Source: Treponema sp. UBA937
GTDB lineage: Bacteria > Spirochaetota > Spirochaetia > Treponematales > Breznakiellaceae
Length of the DNA: 23,762 nucleotides
Assembly (NCBI GenBank): GCA_002293455.1
Contig: DBDH01000095.1
Span: forward strand, 1,287-25,048
Direction: 5' to 3'
This document shows, piece by piece, positions 15,817 to 22,753 of the stretch. The notes beneath the pieces are model-generated. The model was not told where the DNA came from. It saw only the letters and a program-made list of their open reading frames with translations, and made no database searches. Each line of letters starts with the position of its first letter. Position 1 is the first letter of the stretch. The position numbers were made by a program, and so were the translations under genes.

Positions 15817-17427
15817 GTGATTATTCGGCATACATCAAACATAATGCTTATTGTGTTAATCCAAATGGTATTCATGTTGACAGCGGCACAGATCCTTCCC
15901 GCGCAGGACAGATACGCGCTTGTTATTGGAAACAATGAATATACTGAAATTGAAAGGCTTACAAACCCCGTAAATGACGCGTCCGATATTGCGGCAAAAT
16001 TACGTGTATTGGGTTACCATGTTGATTTGCAGATTAACATCGGAAAAATAGCTATGGACAGGGCGATACACAATTATTTGCGGCGCTTGGCTTTGAACAA
16101 AGATAATGAAGGTTTCTTTTGGTTCGCCGGCCACGGTGTGCAGATTGACGGTGAGAATTATCTTTTGCCGGTTGATGTTGACAGCACAGACGACCTTTCT
16201 GTGAAACATACTTCGTATTCACTTAGTTATTTGACCGATTCATTTGACGCAAGAGCCAGAAATAAAGTAAATATTGTTGTGTTAGATGCCTGCAGAAATA
16301 ATCCTTTCAGAAACATGCAGGCGGGAACGCGAAGCCTTTCAAGAGGATTAAGTGTCGTCAGCGAGCAGAATTTACCGCCGGATTTGATGATCATCTATTC
16401 CACGGCTCCGGGGAATGTCGCGGATGACGGCGAAGCGGGAGCGCGCAACAGTCCTTTTGCCCGGGCTTTTATGCAATATATGGACAGCAATGATGATATC
16501 GGCATTGTTGTCAGGGGGATAAGCCGGGAAACAATGCGGCTGACCAATAACCGTCAGCAGCCTTTTACCGGAGGCCGTATCATTGGGCTTGATTATTATT
16601 CGCTGAATCCTGCTGACGGACGGTCAGCGCGGAACAATCCTCCTCCGGTTCCTGTTCAGTTTTCCCGGCCTGTTCCTTCCGACATGGTCCGCATCGAAGG
16701 CGGAACATACATGATGGGAAGTCCCGAAGACGAAGCGGAACGCGATAATGATGAAATACAGCATGAAGTAACGCTCAGCGGTTTTTATATCAGCAAGACT
16801 GAAATAACACAGCAGGAATATGAAAATATCATGGGAGTGAATCCGAGCCATTTTAAGGGATCTGATTTACCGGTAGAGATGGTAAGCTGGTTTGACGCGA
16901 TAGAGTATTGCAACAGGCGGAGTGAAAAAGAAGGATTGATTCCTGTATACACAAGAAACGGCGACAACGTATCATGGGACAGGATTGCTGACGGTTACCG
17001 GCTGCCGACTGAGGCAGAATGGGAATACGTGTGCCGTGCAGGAACAACAACTCCGTTCAGCACAGGAGAAAATATAACAACAAACCAGGCAAACTACAAC
17101 GGAAATTTTCCCTACAATAATAACAGCGGCGGTCTATTTAAACGAAGCACGGTAGATGTGGGAACGTATCCGCCGAATGCCTGGGGACTGTTTGATATGC
17201 ATGGAAATGTGTGGGAATGGTGCTGGGATTGGAGCGGTGATTATAACCTTTCGGATGTGAGTGATCCCGCGGGCGCGTCATCAGGAACCAGGCGTATCGC
17301 CCGCGGCGGATGCTGGAGCTACTACGGGCAGGACTTGCGTTCCGCATACCGAAGCTACGCCGCTCCGACGAATCGGGGTAATGATCTTGGGTTTCGTGTT
17401 GTCCGTTCTAATCCTCGTGATCAATAG
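15817..17427 (+). CDS. Exported caspase-like peptidase fused to a SUMF1/formylglycine-generating-type domain
   Basis: A 536-residue protein from the GTG at 15817, chosen because GGGAGGAG at 15802-15809 ends seven bases upstream; an ATG at 15787 is the alternative. A hydrophobic signal sequence covers about 8-27. The caspase-like (C14) domain, about 32-260, starts R-Y-A-L-V-I-G-N-N-E-Y and has the catalytic dyad His106 in A-G-H-G-V and Cys159 in L-D-A-C-R-N-N-P-F. A proline-rich linker leads to a SUMF1/FGE-type domain from 290 to the end (M-V-R-I-E-G-G-T-Y-M-M-G-S, then R-L-P-T-E-A-E-W-E-Y, H-G-N-V-W-E-W and G-F-R-V-V-R). Bacterial domains of the second type are often binding modules rather than oxidases. 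The 3' end overlaps the minus-strand papain-like gene by 20 bases. Confidence 0.9.
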   Translation: MIIRHTSNIMLIVLIQMVFMLTAAQILPAQDRYALVIGNNEYTEIERLTNPVNDASDIAAKLRVLGYHVDLQINIGKIAMDRAIHNYLRRLALNKDNEGFFWFAGHGVQIDGENYLLPVDVDSTDDLSVKHTSYSLSYLTDSFDARARNKVNIVVLDACRNNPFRNMQAGTRSLSRGLSVVSEQNLPPDLMIIYSTAPGNVADDGEAGARNSPFARAFMQYMDSNDDIGIVVRGISRETMRLTNNRQQPFTGGRIIGLDYYSLNPADGRSARNNPPPVPVQFSRPVPSDMVRIEGGTYMMGSPEDEAERDNDEIQHEVTLSGFYISKTEITQQEYENIMGVNPSHFKGSDLPVEMVSWFDAIEYCNRRSEKEGLIPVYTRNGDNVSWDRIADGYRLPTEAEWEYVCRAGTTTPFSTGENITTNQANYNGNFPYNNNSGGLFKRSTVDVGTYPPNAWGLFDMHGNVWEWCWDWSGDYNLSDVSDPAGASSGTRRIARGGCWSYYGQDLRSAYRSYAAPTNRGNDLGFRVVRSNPRDQ

Positions 17428-18811
17428 CCAGGAGTAAACCAAGCACCGCTTCTTGATTTGCGGACAAAGCGGAAAAATCCAATGCACGGTCATTGTACTG
17501 TACTTCACTGTAAGGGATGAAGTTTGGCCCGACTGCCGCGGCTGCCCGTTGTTGAAGTGATCCTGTTTCGTTTTCAAAACGCTCCCGGATAAGATCGATG
17601 TCCAGAGCTTCTTTTGAATATAACACCACAAGATAATCGGTTCCGGAAACATTGTTCATCTGTATCCAATCGTGTTCTCCCGGCCAGGCTATAGTGCTTT
17701 CGTTGTAGTCAATTACGGGAGAAACTCTGTTCCGCGGGAAAATAAGTTCTGTTTCAGATGTACTGTCATCAGCGGCAAAGGCGTATACGTAGGAAGGATG
17801 CTTGTTCGTCATTAAAAAGCGGAACCGCGTTCCCGACGGATATGAAGAACGGGTTTGATAAACACCTCTGCGGTTATACATGACAGGCATTCCGCCGTCA
17901 TCGTTATGCGTCTGGATTTCTATGGATGCCGCAAATTGTACGGCGTCTTCGTAAAAAGCAAGGTTTTCTATGATCTCGTATGCTTCGCAGACAAAACCGG
18001 CAAAATCGGAATATTTTATCCACATGTAGCCTTCGTTTCCCCAGTCTGTTCCCCAGCTGTTTTGTATCTCAAACGCACCGTCGTACAAATCATCATCGTA
18101 ACCTACGACACACATAGCATGACCCGGATAATATCTGTTGGAATTTTCTCTCGGTTTCCATACTCTTCTGGCACCAATAAAAGATTCCGGACACTTCATT
18201 CCAATAATAACCGGTTTTCCTTCTGCCAAACTTTTTTTTACCGGCAATACCCGTTCGCTTATTGTTCCCGGTTCCCATTCGTCATTTGAAAAAAGTTTCA
18301 CATAATCCGAAATGATATAGCGCTGGGATTCTTCATACATATTAAGCGATATTTTTCTCAAATCGATTTTTTCTTCTATCGGGAGACGTTTTACAATGCC
18401 GGAATCTTTCATTAAATCCAGCGCGTCGGTAATGTGCATCCCTCTGACATAGGTTGGATCGCCGGAAGCGCTTTTATACACATAGGCCGGTGAAAAAACA
18501 TTATTCAGCTTGTGTTCCTCTTCGGTTCGTCCTAAAGCTATCGATTCGGAAATGGTCCGTGCTGCAAAAGCGGATGACCACGCGACACAAGTTCCATACT
18601 CTCCCTGATCGCCCGGAAGCGGACTGTATTGTTTGAGCGAAACAGAAGGGGGAATGGCTGTATAATCACGCGACACAAGAGCAGGCTTGGCATTAATCTC
18701 TCTGTATCGTGCGGGATCAAGGATTGCGCCTGTTGTGTAGTTTTGAGCGAAAAGCAGTATCGGGTTCAGAGCTAAAAGAAGAAAAAGTAACGTTTTCCTG
18801 AAATATCTCAT
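17408..18811 (-). CDS. Exported papain-like (C1) cysteine peptidase with C-terminal DUF4384 domain
   Basis: A 467-residue protein with a signal peptide (K-T then hydrophobic 8-21, cleavage near F-A-Q). The papain fold shows the whole active site: Gln69 and Cys75 in D-Q-G-E-Y-G-T-C-V-A-W-S, His231 in P-G-H-A-M-C-V-V-G-Y and Asn251 in Q-N-S-W-G-T-D-W-G. After about residue 300 comes a region matching DUF4384: F-R-F-L-M-T-N-K, Y-V-Y-A-F-A-A-D-D, E-L-I-F-P-R-N, I-A-W-P-G and D-Y-L-V-V-L-Y-S. DUF4384 is commonly attached to bacterial caspase-like domains, so finding it on the papain protein next to a caspase gene that lacks it is notable. The ATG follows a -10 element by six bases and has no ribosome-binding site. 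Substrate unknown. Confidence 0.88.
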   Translation of the reverse strand: MRYFRKTLLFLLLALNPILLFAQNYTTGAILDPARYREINAKPALVSRDYTAIPPSVSLKQYSPLPGDQGEYGTCVAWSSAFAARTISESIALGRTEEEHKLNNVFSPAYVYKSASGDPTYVRGMHITDALDLMKDSGIVKRLPIEEKIDLRKISLNMYEESQRYIISDYVKLFSNDEWEPGTISERVLPVKKSLAEGKPVIIGMKCPESFIGARRVWKPRENSNRYYPGHAMCVVGYDDDLYDGAFEIQNSWGTDWGNEGYMWIKYSDFAGFVCEAYEIIENLAFYEDAVQFAASIEIQTHNDDGGMPVMYNRRGVYQTRSSYPSGTRFRFLMTNKHPSYVYAFAADDSTSETELIFPRNRVSPVIDYNESTIAWPGEHDWIQMNNVSGTDYLVVLYSKEALDIDLIRERFENETGSLQQRAAAAVGPNFIPYSEVQYNDRALDFSALSANQEAVLGLLLAIDHED

Positions 18812-18817
18812 AAACGC

Positions 18818-18846
18818 AGTATAGGTTGCTTCCTTGTTTCTGACAA
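18818..18846 (-). promoter_or_regulatory. Promoter placing the papain-like gene on a leaderless transcript
   Basis: On the minus strand TTGTCA (18846-18841) and TATACT (18823-18818) are separated by exactly 17 bases, and only six bases separate the -10 from the ATG at 18811. The expected transcription start is the A of the ATG itself. Confidence 0.65.
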
Positions 18847-18851
18847 GAGAA

Positions 18852-18880
18852 CCTCCCGCAAGAAATGGCTTTGCGGGAGG
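18852..18880 (-). terminator. Rho-independent-type terminator of the TPR/MA-like gene
   Basis: CCTCCCGCAA at 18852-18861 pairs perfectly with TTGCGGGAGG at 18871-18880 around a nine-base loop. On the minus strand the stem is followed by TTCTCTTGTC, a modest T-rich tail that runs into the -35 of the next gene. It lies 34 bases after the stop codon of the gene ending at 18915. Confidence 0.7.
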
Positions 18881-18914
18881 CTGTACTGACGGCGGTTATC
18901 AGCTTATATTTTGT

Positions 18915-20087
18915 TTACCGTTTTGCCTGATCGATCCGGGCCAAAAGATCAAGCACCTTTTTGCTGTAACGCTCCGGGGAAAGCGCGGAAGACTGCCTGA
19001 GGAAATAGCGGGCGTCATCCAGGCGGTCCGCGGAAAGAGCGTTCAGACCCATGGCATATTGAAGCAAAGCCTGGTCGGCGCCGAATTGCAGCGCGGAACG
19101 GTAATATTGTTCGGCTTCATCATATTTTTTTGCTTCGTAAGCCAGAAGTCCCAGGTAATAATAAGGCACATAGTGATTCGGCCGTATTGTCAGGGCTTCA
19201 AGGAAAAATATTTCCGCCCGAAACGGATCTTTTGCGTTGTAGGCAATACGGCCTTCTTCGATGCAGTCGGAAAAGGTCTTGCGCGCCGCAAAATAGGCAT
19301 TATAATCCTCTTTAAATGTTTCTATATCAATCCATGAATTTACCCTCTGCGTTATGGCCAGAGTATTTTCTTCTGCCGTGGCATTTTTGGAAAGCAGCAT
19401 AATCGATTCAAAGAGAATCCGATGGTACTCTTCATTATCATTGTTTAAAAGAAATGATGTCAGGGCCCAGGACGCGGGCTGAAAATTATTCGGAATTCCG
19501 TCAACATCGGCCATCATAATTGATTCGATAGCCGGCGCGTCTGCTCCCCAGCTTTTTACCGTTTCAAGCCAAGCCAAATTTTCTTCGTAGTTCAATGTAT
19601 ATGCCGCTTTATCAAAACTCAGGGTGTTAAAAAAAATGGCAAATCCGTCCCGCATCCATGACGGAGGATTCGGGATAAACCCCCGGAAATATTGAATGAA
19701 TGCCTGGTGAGCCAGAACTTTAGGAGACACGCCCGCCGTGCGATGAACAATCAATTCACGCCGCTCCGGATTGGTATAATGCAGATACACCGCTCCAGGC
19801 CGGGTACTGTTCAATTTGGAAAATACGTAATCGTTATACGCGTTTTCGGAAGTGAAAGCCGTTACTTTGAAAGAACCTGAAACACCCTTTGGATCGAAGC
19901 GGAATAGATTGTTGAATACTTCAAACATAAGGTTCATTTCTCCGGCCAAAAACGAGGCATCCGCCGCCCCTCCATCGGAACTGACTTCATAGAAGCCCTG
20001 AACGACAGTATCCTGATTCCGTGTCTGAGCCGGAATCATGCCGATCATCAGCATAAGAAATATCAACGCGCAAAGGATTCTCTTCAT
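18915..20087 (-). CDS. Exported TPR protein with degenerate peptidase-MA-like domain
   Basis: A 390-residue protein from the ATG at 20087, seven bases after AGGAG (20099-20095); the frame can be extended five codons to 20102, but then the ribosome-binding site would be inside it. Residues 2-21 form a signal peptide. Residues about 30-270 resemble the MA-like gluzincin domain, with the helix L-A-H-Q-A-F-I-Q-Y-F in place of the H-E-x-x-H helix (His127, Gln128, Ile131) and P-P-S-W-M-R-D-G-F-A in place of N-E-G-x-A (Asp147). Loss of the catalytic Glu and the second His argues that it no longer cleaves. The last 110 residues hold about three TPR units. It probably acts as an exported binding or scaffold protein. 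A terminator follows it. Confidence 0.8.
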   Translation of the reverse strand: MKRILCALIFLMLMIGMIPAQTRNQDTVVQGFYEVSSDGGAADASFLAGEMNLMFEVFNNLFRFDPKGVSGSFKVTAFTSENAYNDYVFSKLNSTRPGAVYLHYTNPERRELIVHRTAGVSPKVLAHQAFIQYFRGFIPNPPSWMRDGFAIFFNTLSFDKAAYTLNYEENLAWLETVKSWGADAPAIESIMMADVDGIPNNFQPASWALTSFLLNNDNEEYHRILFESIMLLSKNATAEENTLAITQRVNSWIDIETFKEDYNAYFAARKTFSDCIEEGRIAYNAKDPFRAEIFFLEALTIRPNHYVPYYYLGLLAYEAKKYDEAEQYYRSALQFGADQALLQYAMGLNALSADRLDDARYFLRQSSALSPERYSKKVLDLLARIDQAKR

Positions 20088-20119
20088 CATCATTCTCCTC
20101 ATTCTAATCTTAATGCTTT

Positions 20120-20148
20120 TTGACTAAAAATATATTCATTTTTGTCAA
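20120..20148. repeat. AT-rich inverted repeat upstream of the TPR/MA-like gene
   Basis: TTGACTAAAAAT at 20120-20131 pairs with ATTTTTGTCAA at 20138-20148 with one bulged base and a six-base spacer. It overlaps the stop codon of the Uma2 gene and lies 33-61 bases before the next start, so it could be an operator, a weak terminator, or both. Confidence 0.4.
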
Positions 20149-20753
20149 TTATTTTTTTCCGTTTCCGCTTTTGGCGCTTCATTGTCAGGCGTTTCTTCCT
20201 TAGGCGGGAAAACATCCGCGAGATCAATTTCACAGCCGGGCAGTATCTGTACCGGCACTTTTTCCGAGCTGTCATAGGGAGACGCGGTATAGGTCCCATC
20301 GTTTAACACATGAACCTGGACAATCCTTGTTTCCGGGTCAACAATCCAATATTCGCGGACCCCGGCGCGCTGATAACGCTTGAATTTTATAAGCCTGTCC
20401 ATCTGGCCGGAGGACGGCGATACAATTTCAATGACCAAATCCGGCGCGCCTTCGCAGCATTTTTTTGTGATCTTATTATTATCGCAGACAACAAGCAAGT
20501 CCGGCTGAACTACCGTGTCGTCAAAACGATTTTCATTTAAGCGGACATCCAGCGGCAACGTGAAAACACGGCATGGTTTCCCTTTTAAAAAACCGTGGAA
20601 TTGAGAACCCAACGCCAGTATGATTTCCTGATGTTCCGGTGAAGGGGATGCCATCATATACGGCTGCCCGTCAATCAGTTCATAGCGCGGATAATCCGGC
20701 CATGTCAGATAATCCTGATATGTGTAGTAAACTTCTGCCTGTACCGCGTCCAT
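20145..20753 (-). CDS. Uma2-family (DUF820) putative endonuclease
   Basis: A 202-residue protein with the Uma2 restriction-endonuclease-like core: Y-E-L-I-D-G-Q-P-Y-M-M near 24-34, P-S-P-E-H-Q near 37-42, the catalytic acid Asp85 in V-Q-P-D-L-L-V-V, Glu109 in L-V-I-E-I-V-S-P-S-S, and the D-x3-K-x3-Y series (Asp119, Lys123, Tyr127) followed by G-V-R-E-Y-W-I-V-D-P. The last 20 residues are an acidic tail. Family members are abundant in cyanobacteria and some other phyla, with no settled biological role. GGAG lies six bases before the ATG and AT-rich TATA-like sequence is just upstream. It follows the P-loop/Asp23 gene on the same strand after 46 bases and may belong to its transcription unit. 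Confidence 0.88.
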   Translation of the reverse strand: MDAVQAEVYYTYQDYLTWPDYPRYELIDGQPYMMASPSPEHQEIILALGSQFHGFLKGKPCRVFTLPLDVRLNENRFDDTVVQPDLLVVCDNNKITKKCCEGAPDLVIEIVSPSSGQMDRLIKFKRYQRAGVREYWIVDPETRIVQVHVLNDGTYTASPYDSSEKVPVQILPGCEIDLADVFPPKEETPDNEAPKAETEKNN

Positions 20754-20799
20754 GTTTTGCTCCGTTTTATATAATTATAATTACAGTGCCGCTAAATTT

Positions 20800-21660
20800 C
20801 TACTGAATAATCTTATCAATGATGATATTTACTTCCTCGATCAAGATACCCGTGAAGCGTTCAATGTTGTCGATAAGGTACTGCTGCAAATCGTGGATGT
20901 TGCCGGCAAGCTGGGTTCCGTAGGGAACATCGATAGTAATAACCAACCGGTAGCCTGCGTTATCGTCCTTAATTATCAGCTTTTTTATTCTGATATTCGC
21001 GTTGTATTCGTCGATACAGTGAATCACCATTTGGCTTAAAGCCGCTTCCGAAATGGAAACTTTGCCGCGTTTGGAATATTCCGGACGGACAACGGATTTT
21101 TCATGAACCTGAGGAGCCGCGCCGATTCCCTTAGGTCCCCATTTCTTTTTAAAAATCCGGATGGTATCATGAAAGATTGTGGGATAATTCCGCTTTATTT
21201 CGATGGACGGAACCGGAATAACATGTTTCCCTTCGATTTTTCTTGTTCGGATGGCTTTTTCAATTTCTTCCCGGGTTGAAATATCTTCAATTTTGATAAT
21301 TTTTGAAGGCGGCGGCAGTTGAAGCCGGGCAGAAATTTTGTTTACCATTTTTTCTGATGTCCCCAAAATAAGAACTTTTTTCACTTTTTCGACTTGCAGT
21401 TTCCGGGCAACCATATCCCTTTCAGTTTTATCGTCAAAAAGAGCCGCCTTTACCGCCGCCAAAAAAGTCTCCTCCTTCTTTGCGGAATGACCTGCGAGAA
21501 TCCTGTTGTTTTTAATCAAAAGACCGTCATCAATGATATATTCTATATCATACTTTTGGGCCACGAGTTTTGCCCTGAAACTTTTACCGGTACCGCTTTC
21601 TCCGACAAGTGCGTATACCTTCATCCCTCTCAGCGCCCAGAAAAAATCCTTAAACATCAT
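20800..21660 (-). CDS. P-loop NTPase fused to an Asp23/Gls24-like domain
   Basis: A 286-residue cytoplasmic protein. The N-terminal part (about 14-130) has a Walker A motif G-E-S-G-T-G-K-S at 20-27 and strands such as Y-I-I-D-D-G-L-L-I and K-V-L-I-L-G-T-S, suggesting a small kinase- or ATPase-like fold. A linker with basic runs (R-T-R-K, K-K-K-W-G-P-K) leads to a C-terminal domain from about 200: V-S-I-S-E-A-A-L, a long helix, then I-T-I-D-V-P-Y-G and a helix ending E-E-V-N-I-I-I-D, the pattern of Asp23/Gls24 proteins. Its ATG overlaps the end of the pseudouridine synthase gene by 11 bases, so translation is probably coupled; an inner ATG at 21624 is an alternative start. Function unknown. 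Confidence 0.8.
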   Translation of the reverse strand: MMFKDFFWALRGMKVYALVGESGTGKSFRAKLVAQKYDIEYIIDDGLLIKNNRILAGHSAKKEETFLAAVKAALFDDKTERDMVARKLQVEKVKKVLILGTSEKMVNKISARLQLPPPSKIIKIEDISTREEIEKAIRTRKIEGKHVIPVPSIEIKRNYPTIFHDTIRIFKKKWGPKGIGAAPQVHEKSVVRPEYSKRGKVSISEAALSQMVIHCIDEYNANIRIKKLIIKDDNAGYRLVITIDVPYGTQLAGNIHDLQQYLIDNIERFTGILIEEVNIIIDKIIQ

Positions 21661-22651
21661 TTAGATTATACCATATAAAAAAGGATTCGTGGGAGGGGTT
21701 CTGATAAAGTTTTTGCGTTTTGTTGCCAAAAATCGACGTGAGCGGCTTTTCCCATTCCTTTGGAAGCGGAGCCGTCATGAAAGAAGGCAAATCCGGCGCA
21801 ATTTCAGAAGGAATCGAAAGTATCCATGCGTGAAGAAAGAAGCCGCCCGGCAAAAAAGAGCCGCCGTATTTTTTATCTCCCGCCAAAGGATGATGATGTA
21901 TTGCCCCCTGAGCGCGGATCTGGTGGGTTCTTCCGGTTTTAAGTTCAATCAAAACCAGGGAATATTGGGAATTTGATGTATCACTTGTTATTGTATCAAT
22001 AGATGTCATGAGCGGATGGACTGTCAAAACGGCTTGTTGACCTTCCTGTTCGGACCGGATGGTTTTCTTGTTATCATGATCACGAAAAAGCGTATCCTCC
22101 CAGGTTTCTTTTTTTTTGATAATGCCGTCCATTAACGCAATATACATTTTTTTTATCTTCCCGTTTTGAAGGGCTTCACTGAAACGCCGGGCTCCGTCTA
22201 AACTTTTTGAAAAAGCGATAATTCCGCTTGTCGGTTTATCCAGCCGGTGAAGCGGCCCCGGTTTAAACGATAGGGAAGGGGGGAGGACATCCCGCAGATA
22301 AACCCGCGCCATCGTTTCGAGACTTTTGGGACCGTGAACCTCAAGTCCCGCGGGCTTGTTAAGAATAAGTAAACCGGAACCTTCATATAAAATATCAAGT
22401 TTTCCGGAATGGCATATGGGTTCCGGCTTTTTTGTCCGCTCCGGCATTTCAATGGAACCTTTGACGGAGAGCACATCTCCCTTCTGAACCCTGGTATCTA
22501 TTTTCACAGGAATGTTGTTGATAAGAACCTGTTTTTTCCTGATTAACCGGTGAATAAACGATAAAGGAAAATCTTTGAAAGCTTTTCGGAGAATTCGGTC
22601 AATCCTTCTGCCATCATCATCTTGCCCAATGAGCATATTGAAGTCATTCAT
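21650..22651 (-). CDS. RluA-family RNA pseudouridine synthase (RluC/RluD type)
   Basis: A 333-residue enzyme that converts specific uridines in RNA, most often 23S rRNA, to pseudouridine. An S4 RNA-binding domain occupies about 14-65 (R-R-I-D-R-I-L-R-K then V-L-I-N-N). The catalytic domain has L-L-I-L-N-K-P-A-G-L near 94-103, H-R-L-D-K-P-T-S-G with catalytic Asp138, K-K-M-Y-I-A-L in the middle, and G-R-T-H-Q-I-R-A-Q and G-D-K-K-Y-G towards the end. Order and length match RluC/RluD; the exact target uridine cannot be told from sequence. No Shine-Dalgarno precedes the ATG at 22651; an extended -10 lies 11 bases upstream. Its stop codon overlaps the start of the P-loop/Asp23 gene. Confidence 0.92.
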   Translation of the reverse strand: MNDFNMLIGQDDDGRRIDRILRKAFKDFPLSFIHRLIRKKQVLINNIPVKIDTRVQKGDVLSVKGSIEMPERTKKPEPICHSGKLDILYEGSGLLILNKPAGLEVHGPKSLETMARVYLRDVLPPSLSFKPGPLHRLDKPTSGIIAFSKSLDGARRFSEALQNGKIKKMYIALMDGIIKKKETWEDTLFRDHDNKKTIRSEQEGQQAVLTVHPLMTSIDTITSDTSNSQYSLVLIELKTGRTHQIRAQGAIHHHPLAGDKKYGGSFLPGGFFLHAWILSIPSEIAPDLPSFMTAPLPKEWEKPLTSIFGNKTQKLYQNPSHESFFIWYNLNDV

Positions 22652-22662
22652 ATCTTAATTAC

Positions 22663-22671
22663 AGTATATCA
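22663..22671 (-). promoter_or_regulatory. Extended -10 promoter of the pseudouridine synthase gene
   Basis: On the minus strand TGATATACT (22671-22663) is an extended -10 element (TG, one base, TATACT). A good -35 is absent. Transcription would start near 22656, about five bases before the ATG, consistent with the missing ribosome-binding site. Confidence 0.45.
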
Positions 22672-22696
22672 CAGATAGATAATTTTGTGGGATTGT

Positions 22697-22717
22697 AAAC
22701 TATTGTACAATCAGTTT
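22697..22717. promoter_or_regulatory. Palindromic operator-like site
   Basis: A perfect 10-bp palindrome ATTGTACAAT (22702-22711) is flanked by AAACT on the left and, after one extra base, AGTTT on the right, so the dyad extends over 21 bases. The T-x-G-T-A-C-x-A core resembles GntR/FadR-type operators. It lies between divergent genes, 36 bases before the dehydrogenase ATG. Confidence 0.5.
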
Positions 22718-22753
22718 ATTGTTGAGTATGAATCTGAGATAGAGAGGAATGTA

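Noticed and set aside
22685..22753. Upstream extension of the dehydrogenase
   Set aside because: The extra residues precede the Rossmann motif unusually far and cover the palindromic operator-like site; 22754 has a ribosome-binding site.
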